This document shows positions 13,033 to 16,859 of a DNA stretch of 16,859 bases, in pieces. Numbering within the stretch: position 1 is the first letter of the stretch; each line of letters begins with the position of its first letter. The stretch is taken from NCBI GenBank assembly GCA_009784085.1, contig WRCJ01000027.1:1-16859 (forward strand), read 5' to 3'. The position numbers and the translations under genes are program-made. The DNA comes from Oscillospiraceae bacterium. GTDB taxonomy: Bacteria; Bacillota; Clostridia; Oscillospirales; UBA929. The notes under the pieces are model-generated. The model worked only from the letters and a program-made list of their open reading frames with translations, was not told where the DNA came from and ran no database searches.

Positions 13033-15219
13033 TTAGAAGAGCGCGGGCAGGGAAAAGCTCAGGAACAAGGTGCTCATCAACGAGGAGACCAGCGAACACA
13101 CCGTGATCTGCGTGTTGATGGAAGGACCGGCCGTGTCCTTGAAGGGATCGCCCACGGTGTCGCCGATGACAGCCGCCTTATGGGTATCCGAGCCCTTGCC
13201 GCCGTCATGCCCCGACTCCACGTACTTCTTTGTGTTGTCCCACAGGCCGCCCGCGTTGCTCATGAACAGGGCCAGCAGTAGGCCGCTGACAATGTTGCCG
13301 GTCAAATACCCGCCGATAGCGTCCACGCCACCGACGAATCCGACGACCAAGGTCGCCGCGATGGCGAACAAACCGGCGGGGATCAGCTCGCGCAGGGCGC
13401 CGGTGGTGGCAATGTCGATGCACTTGTCATATTCCGGCGTGACGCCTTTCTTGCCCTCTTTCAGGCCAACGATCTCCCTGAACTGCCGATGGATCTCATC
13501 CACCATGCGCATGGCGTTGCGGTTGACGCCCAGCATCAGCATGGCGCTGAACACAGCCGGCACGGCCGCGCCCACCAATATGCCAAAGAAGACATAGGGG
13601 TTCATCAAGTCAAAACCGTTAAAACCTTTCACGCCCAATTTGGCGGCCGCTTCATTCACCTCGGCCAGGAAGGCGCCCAACAGCGCGATCACGGTCAGGC
13701 CGGCGGCGCCGATGGCAAAGCCCTTTGTCACGGCTTTGACGGTATTGCCGGCCGAGTCCAAGGTGTCTGTGATCTCGACGACATCGTCGCCCAAGTTCCC
13801 CATCTCGGCCAAGCCGCGCGCGTTATCCACGATGGGGCCGTAGGCGTCGTTGGAGATGATCATCCCCACGATGGAGAGCATGCCGACGGCGGCCATGGAG
13901 ATGCCAAAAAAGGCGAACTCGGCCTCATTGCCGGAAGCCGCGCCCAGCGGGGCGCACAGAAGATACGCGGCCAAGGCCGACACGCCGATGCCCACCATGG
14001 CGGGCAGGGTGCTCAGGAGGGCGTAAGACATGCCGGACAGCATCGTGAACGCCGGGCCGTCTTTCGACGCGAGGGATGTTTGCCGGACAGGGCGTCGGCG
14101 ATCATCCGTGAAGTAGTCGGTGACAATGCCGATCACGGTACCCACCAGCAAGCCCACGGCGGAAGCCCCCCAGATGCGCCACAGGCCCAGATCCAAGCCG
14201 CCCGCGCCGGGGCGCCAGTAGGCGTCCAGTAGCAAGGTGGCGCCGGCGGTTAGCAGCGCAAACAGGGCGGTGGTGACGTACGTGCTGGCATTGAGGGCCG
14301 AGGTAGGGTTGCCCTTCTTGCCCATGCGCGCGGTGGCCACGCCAATGATGGAAGCCAGCAAGCCAATGGCGGCGTAGCAGAACACCGTGGTGACGTAATA
14401 TCTGTCCGACCCGCCGCCGGATCCTCCGCCGGATCCGCCGCCCACGATCTTATCCAACGCGCTGCCCATGACCAACGCGGCGGCCATCGCCGCGACATTG
14501 GAGTCGAACAGGTCGGCGCCCATACCGGCCACATCGCCGACATTGTCGCCCACGTTGTCGGCGATGACGGCGGGGTTGCGCGGGTCGTCTTCCGGGATGC
14601 CCAGCTCCACTTTGCCGGTCACATCGGCGGCCACGTCGGCCGTCTTGGTAAAGATGCCGCCGCCCGCTTTGGCGAACAAGGCCAACGAGGAGGCGCCGAA
14701 ACTAAAGCCGAGCAATGCGGTCCCGTTGTCCGTGACGATGAAGACAAGGGAGACGCCCAAGAGGCACGCGCCCACAACGGCCAAGCCCATGACCGCCCCG
14801 CCCCGGAACCCACAGAGGAAAGAGGGCTTGATTCCCTTGGTGGCCGCCACGGCCGTGCGGCTGTTGGCCCGGGTGGCGACGGCGATGCCGATCTTGCCGG
14901 CGGTCGCCGAAAAAACGGTGCCGATCAGGTAGGAGATCAGCATCTGGACGTTCGCCAGAATGCCTATGTCCGGATCCGGCTGCCATATCGGCGACGGAAG
15001 CAGGACGAAAACAATGACCGATGCCACAAGGGTGAACATGGCCATCGCGCGGTATTCCCTGCCAATAAACACGTTCGCGCCCCGGCGAATGAGACCGCTG
15101 AGCTCTTCGATGCGCAGGTTGTCGGATGGCTGGCGTCTAATCCAGCGGTAGAGCCAAGCGGCAAAGAGGAACGCCAATACGGAAACGCCGATGGATGCGC
15201 CAAAGATTACAGCTTCCAT
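13033..15219 (-). CDS. hppA: Membrane-bound proton-pumping pyrophosphatase, K+-independent type
   Basis: This 728-aa integral membrane enzyme couples pyrophosphate hydrolysis to cation export. The catalytic cytoplasmic motifs are intact: a DVAADVTGKVELGIPEDDPRNP segment (195-215), DNVGDNVGDVAGMGADLF (221-238), NDAYGPIVDNARGLAEMGN (457-475), and the C-terminal KAAVIGDTVGDPFKDTAGPS. At the K+-dependence site the sequence is GNTVKAVTKG, with Lys495 and Thr498. This is the pattern of K+-independent, H+-pumping members; K+-dependent ones carry Ala and usually Gly there. A GGGS x3 linker occupies residues 260-271 in an inter-helix loop. The ATG at 15219 has GAAAGGG about 12 bases upstream. Its place inside a Na+-decarboxylase operon implies joint control with Na+ export. 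Confidence 0.95.
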   Translation of the reverse strand: MEAVIFGASIGVSVLAFLFAAWLYRWIRRQPSDNLRIEELSGLIRRGANVFIGREYRAMAMFTLVASVIVFVLLPSPIWQPDPDIGILANVQMLISYLIGTVFSATAGKIGIAVATRANSRTAVAATKGIKPSFLCGFRGGAVMGLAVVGACLLGVSLVFIVTDNGTALLGFSFGASSLALFAKAGGGIFTKTADVAADVTGKVELGIPEDDPRNPAVIADNVGDNVGDVAGMGADLFDSNVAAMAAALVMGSALDKIVGGGSGGGSGGGSDRYYVTTVFCYAAIGLLASIIGVATARMGKKGNPTSALNASTYVTTALFALLTAGATLLLDAYWRPGAGGLDLGLWRIWGASAVGLLVGTVIGIVTDYFTDDRRRPVRQTSLASKDGPAFTMLSGMSYALLSTLPAMVGIGVSALAAYLLCAPLGAASGNEAEFAFFGISMAAVGMLSIVGMIISNDAYGPIVDNARGLAEMGNLGDDVVEITDTLDSAGNTVKAVTKGFAIGAAGLTVIALLGAFLAEVNEAAAKLGVKGFNGFDLMNPYVFFGILVGAAVPAVFSAMLMLGVNRNAMRMVDEIHRQFREIVGLKEGKKGVTPEYDKCIDIATTGALRELIPAGLFAIAATLVVGFVGGVDAIGGYLTGNIVSGLLLALFMSNAGGLWDNTKKYVESGHDGGKGSDTHKAAVIGDTVGDPFKDTAGPSINTQITVCSLVSSLMSTLFLSFSLPALF
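14407..14442 (-). repeat. 3 x 12-bp array encoding Gly-Gly-Gly-Ser in hppA
   Basis: Three 12-bp units (GGCGGCGGATCC, GGCGGAGGATCC, GGCGGCGGGTCG on the - strand) encode residues 260-271. They fall in a loop after the DLFDSNVAAMAAALVMG helix, where many family members have a short non-repetitive turn. Confidence 0.88.
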
Positions 15220-15255
15220 AAGTGATCAATACCCTTTCTAACAATTTTATATTCC

Positions 15256-15293
15256 ACACGGATTACACGGATTACTCCGGACACGGATTACTC
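15256..15293. repeat. ACACGGATTA direct repeats between hppA and the small peptide gene
   Basis: The 13-bp sequence ACACGGATTACTC occurs at 15265-15277 and 15281-15293, and a 9-bp copy (ACACGGATT) precedes them at 15256-15264. The last copy covers the stop codon of the 44-aa OadG-like gene. No hairpin potential was seen. Whether this repeat is dispersed in the genome cannot be judged from one window. Confidence 0.75.
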
Positions 15294-15422
15294 TGGGTTG
15301 TCCCCGCCGCGCTTCCCCTTGCCCAAACGGTTGAGTATCCAGACAGAGGTGATAATGACGCTCATCACAGCGAATATCCCCGCCATGCCCAGCAACATGG
15401 CCCATAAAGCGTCCATAATCAT
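15288..15422 (-). CDS. Small OadG-like single-span membrane peptide (44 aa)
   Basis: This short frame encodes 44 aa: a hydrophobic helix (about residues 4-28, ALWAMLLGMAGIFAVMSVII) followed by NRLGKGKRGGDNPE. The pattern of a short outer end, one helix with LLGMAGIF, then a basic tail is that of small OadG-related peptides beside carboxybiotin decarboxylase beta genes. It lies between oadB and hppA on the same strand. ATG 15422 has a G-rich tract 11-13 bases upstream. ATG 15416 is an alternative start, and ATG 15443 would add MRGARFV. It may stabilise the beta subunit or act as a second, minimal gamma/epsilon-like subunit; that is inference. Confidence 0.72.
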   Translation of the reverse strand: MIMDALWAMLLGMAGIFAVMSVIITSVWILNRLGKGKRGGDNPE

Positions 15423-15455
15423 GACAAACCGCGCCCCCCTCATCCATAAAATTGT

Positions 15456-15550
15456 TATCTTGGTGTCAGGATTGTTATTGTTGATATTATTGTTGTGGTT
15501 GTTGACGTTGTTGGCGTTGTTGTGGTGGTGGTTGCTATCTTGGTATCAGG
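15456..15550. repeat. 15-bp direct repeat flanking a CAA/GTT-rich tract after oadB
   Basis: TATCTTGGTGTCAGG at 15456-15470 and TATCTTGGTATCAGG at 15536-15550 differ by one base and lie 80 bp apart. The second copy covers the last codons and stop of oadB. Between them lies a low-complexity tract rich in TTG/TTA (CAA/TAA on the - strand). This looks like a partial duplication of the oadB 3' end with an expanded triplet tract. I see no gene or terminator hairpin in the tract. Confidence 0.75.
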
Positions 15551-16701
15551 CTCAATATCATCCCGCCGGCGATGACGCTGGCGATTTGGCCGCCCATGTT
15601 CACGCTGGCGGCATGCAACAGCAGGTGGTTCTGGTTGTCCTCGGCCAGCCCCATCTTGTGTATGACCCGGCAACTCATGGGGAAGGCCGAGATGCCACAG
15701 GCGCCGATCATGGGGTTGATCTTGTTCTTGGCGAAGAGGTTGACAAATTTGGCGAGCAACACCCCGCCCACCGTGTCAAACACAAAGGCAAACAACCCGA
15801 GGGCCATCACGATCAGGGTCTGCACCGTGAGGAACTGCTCGGCTTGCATCCGAACCGCGACGGTGATGCCCAGCAGGATGGTGATCAGATTGGCCAGCGC
15901 GTTTTGCGCCGTGTCGGACAAACTGCCCAGCACGCCGCACTCCCGGATGAGGTTGCCGAACATCAGGAACCCGACCAACGCCACGCTGCGCGGCGCCACG
16001 AGCCCGGCGATGACGGTGACCACGATGGGGAAGAGGATGCGCACGGACTTTTTCACGTCGCCCCTCTGATACGGCATACGGATGAGGCGTTCTTTCCTCG
16101 TGGTGAGCAACCGAACGCAAGGGGGCTGGATGATGGGCACGAGCGCCATGTAGCTGTAAGCCGCCACCAAGATAGCCCCCATGTACTCGGTGTTGTAGTA
16201 GTTGGCCAGGAATATCGATGTGGGGCCGTCCGCCGTGCCAATCGCGCTGATGGCGGCGGCGTCCTGCAACGTAAAGGTATTGGGGACAAGCTGGCCGATG
16301 ACGCCGGTCAGCAACAAAGTGAGGAAGATACCAAACTGCGCCGCCGCCCCAAAGAAGAGCAACTTGGGGTTGCCCAGCAACGGACCGAAATCGATCATGG
16401 CGCCGATACCGATGAACAAGAGCAACGGGAACAGCTCGTTGGCGATGCCCGCGTCGAAGAGCACGCTCAAAGGACCCTCTTCGGTGAGGCCAGCCACGGC
16501 TTGCGTGATGGCGCCCGAAAGGGGCAGGTTGACCAGTATCGCGCCGAACCCCATGGGCAGGAGTAGCGCGGGCTCCATATCCTTCTTCACGGCCAAGTAG
16601 ATGAGCGTACCACCCAAGGCCCACATCACCAACATCTTGATGATTGCTTCCGGCGCCATGGAGGCGATGGAGCTGGTCAGAACAGCGGTAGCGTATCCCA
16701 T
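15535..16701 (-). CDS. oadB: Carboxybiotin decarboxylase beta subunit, Na+ pump
   Basis: This 388-aa polytopic membrane protein is of the OadB/MmdB/GcdB family, which decarboxylates carboxybiotin and drives Na+ out of the cell. The residues known to matter in Klebsiella OadB are all recognisable. Asp158 in GTADGPTSIF corresponds to Asp203 and Tyr184 to Tyr229. Asn329 and Gly333 in NPMIGACG correspond to Asn373 and Gly377. Ser338 and Arg345 in SAFPMSCR correspond to Ser382 and Arg389. The C terminus has SVNMGGQIASVIAGG. The length is somewhat shorter than Klebsiella OadB (about 430 aa), as in MmdB/GcdB types. The start ATG at 16701 has GAGGAG seven bases upstream, and a strong promoter lies about 55 bases before it. 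The substrate of the complex cannot be told from this subunit. Confidence 0.95.
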   Translation of the reverse strand: MGYATAVLTSSIASMAPEAIIKMLVMWALGGTLIYLAVKKDMEPALLLPMGFGAILVNLPLSGAITQAVAGLTEEGPLSVLFDAGIANELFPLLLFIGIGAMIDFGPLLGNPKLLFFGAAAQFGIFLTLLLTGVIGQLVPNTFTLQDAAAISAIGTADGPTSIFLANYYNTEYMGAILVAAYSYMALVPIIQPPCVRLLTTRKERLIRMPYQRGDVKKSVRILFPIVVTVIAGLVAPRSVALVGFLMFGNLIRECGVLGSLSDTAQNALANLITILLGITVAVRMQAEQFLTVQTLIVMALGLFAFVFDTVGGVLLAKFVNLFAKNKINPMIGACGISAFPMSCRVIHKMGLAEDNQNHLLLHAASVNMGGQIASVIAGGMILSLIPR

Positions 16702-16721
16702 ACTGCTTCTCCTCAGATCAT

Positions 16722-16733
16722 AATATGCATATT
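16722..16733. promoter_or_regulatory. Palindrome in the oadB 5' leader
   Basis: AATATGCATATT is a perfect 12-bp palindrome downstream of the predicted transcription start and upstream of the oadB ribosome-binding site. It could be an operator half-site or chance in an A/T-rich leader. No regulator gene is nearby. Confidence 0.35.
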
Positions 16734-16753
16734 TTCAAATTCCCACCCATGCT

Positions 16754-16782
16754 ATTATACATAAACAACTCCTTTTTGCCAA
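16754..16782 (-). promoter_or_regulatory. Sigma-70-type promoter of the decarboxylase operon
   Basis: On the - strand, TTGGCA (16782-16777) and TATAAT (16759-16754) are separated by exactly 17 bp. The expected transcription start is near 16747. Immediately upstream (about 16786-16816) is a very A/T-rich stretch with runs of seven to eight A residues, resembling an UP element. Confidence 0.82.
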
Positions 16783-16859
16783 GGGTTTTTTTGCATTTTA
16801 TTTAATTTTTTTTCAGAACCGCCCTTTCATCACCCCCCTTTTTCTTCCCACCCCACCTC

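Noticed and set aside
14407..14442. Engineered GGGS linker or vector contamination
   Set aside because: The flanks are continuous natural hppA sequence, the units differ at synonymous positions, and similar 12-bp arrays occur elsewhere in the window.
15298..16566. 422-aa + strand frame opposite oadB
   Set aside because: Shadow frame. Its leucine-rich stretch is the reverse of the CAA tract, and the rest is His/Asp/Gln-rich antisense sequence.

Overview
The window looks like a piece of a GC-rich bacterial chromosome, probably from an anaerobe or fermenter. A Na+-pumping biotin decarboxylase, a membrane H+-pyrophosphatase, the short (about 420 aa) LeuC type and a PF12897-type aspartate aminotransferase occur together here. 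This best fits a clostridial or related Firmicutes lineage, with Synergistota-like anaerobes as an alternative. The taxonomic call is an inference from gene content and is weak.

Layout. Bases 2-9802 hold a co-directional + strand run. It starts with a leucine biosynthesis operon leuA (5' end outside the window)-leuC-leuD-leuB. A lower-GC unknown membrane protein (4144-4812) follows, then asnS, larC (nickel-pincer cofactor cyclometallase), an ECF-transporter S component overlapping the end of larC, and an aspartate-type aminotransferase. A 17-bp perfect stem at 9816-9859 closes this run and also serves as terminator for the convergent - strand operon.

The - strand operon (16701 down to 9862) begins at a good sigma-70-type promoter (TTGGCA-17-TATAAT, 16754-16782). 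It encodes the carboxybiotin decarboxylase beta subunit, a 44-aa OadG-like membrane peptide, a K+-independent type H+-PPase, a DUF368 membrane protein, the carboxyltransferase alpha subunit, a 129-aa OadG-type subunit and a separate biotin carrier protein. The alpha, beta, OadG-type and biotin-carrier genes are the parts of a complete Na+-translocating decarboxylase (oxaloacetate or related acyl-CoA substrate). The H+-PPase in the same operon suggests a combined Na+/H+ energy-conservation module.

The most unusual feature is a recurring pattern of short in-frame or gene-start tandem repeats. At leuD (12-bp unit), larC (22-bp unit), oadA (12-bp unit) and oadG (6-bp ATG unit), the start codon has been reiterated; at the first three the Shine-Dalgarno-like purine tract is reiterated with it. 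Other repeats lie inside coding sequence: a histidine-rich block, a GAAACG array and a CAA array in larC, a 3 x 12-bp Gly-Gly-Gly-Ser array in hppA, and a 90-bp duplication in the unknown membrane protein. This suggests a genome prone to tandem duplication, possibly with copy-number tuning of translation.
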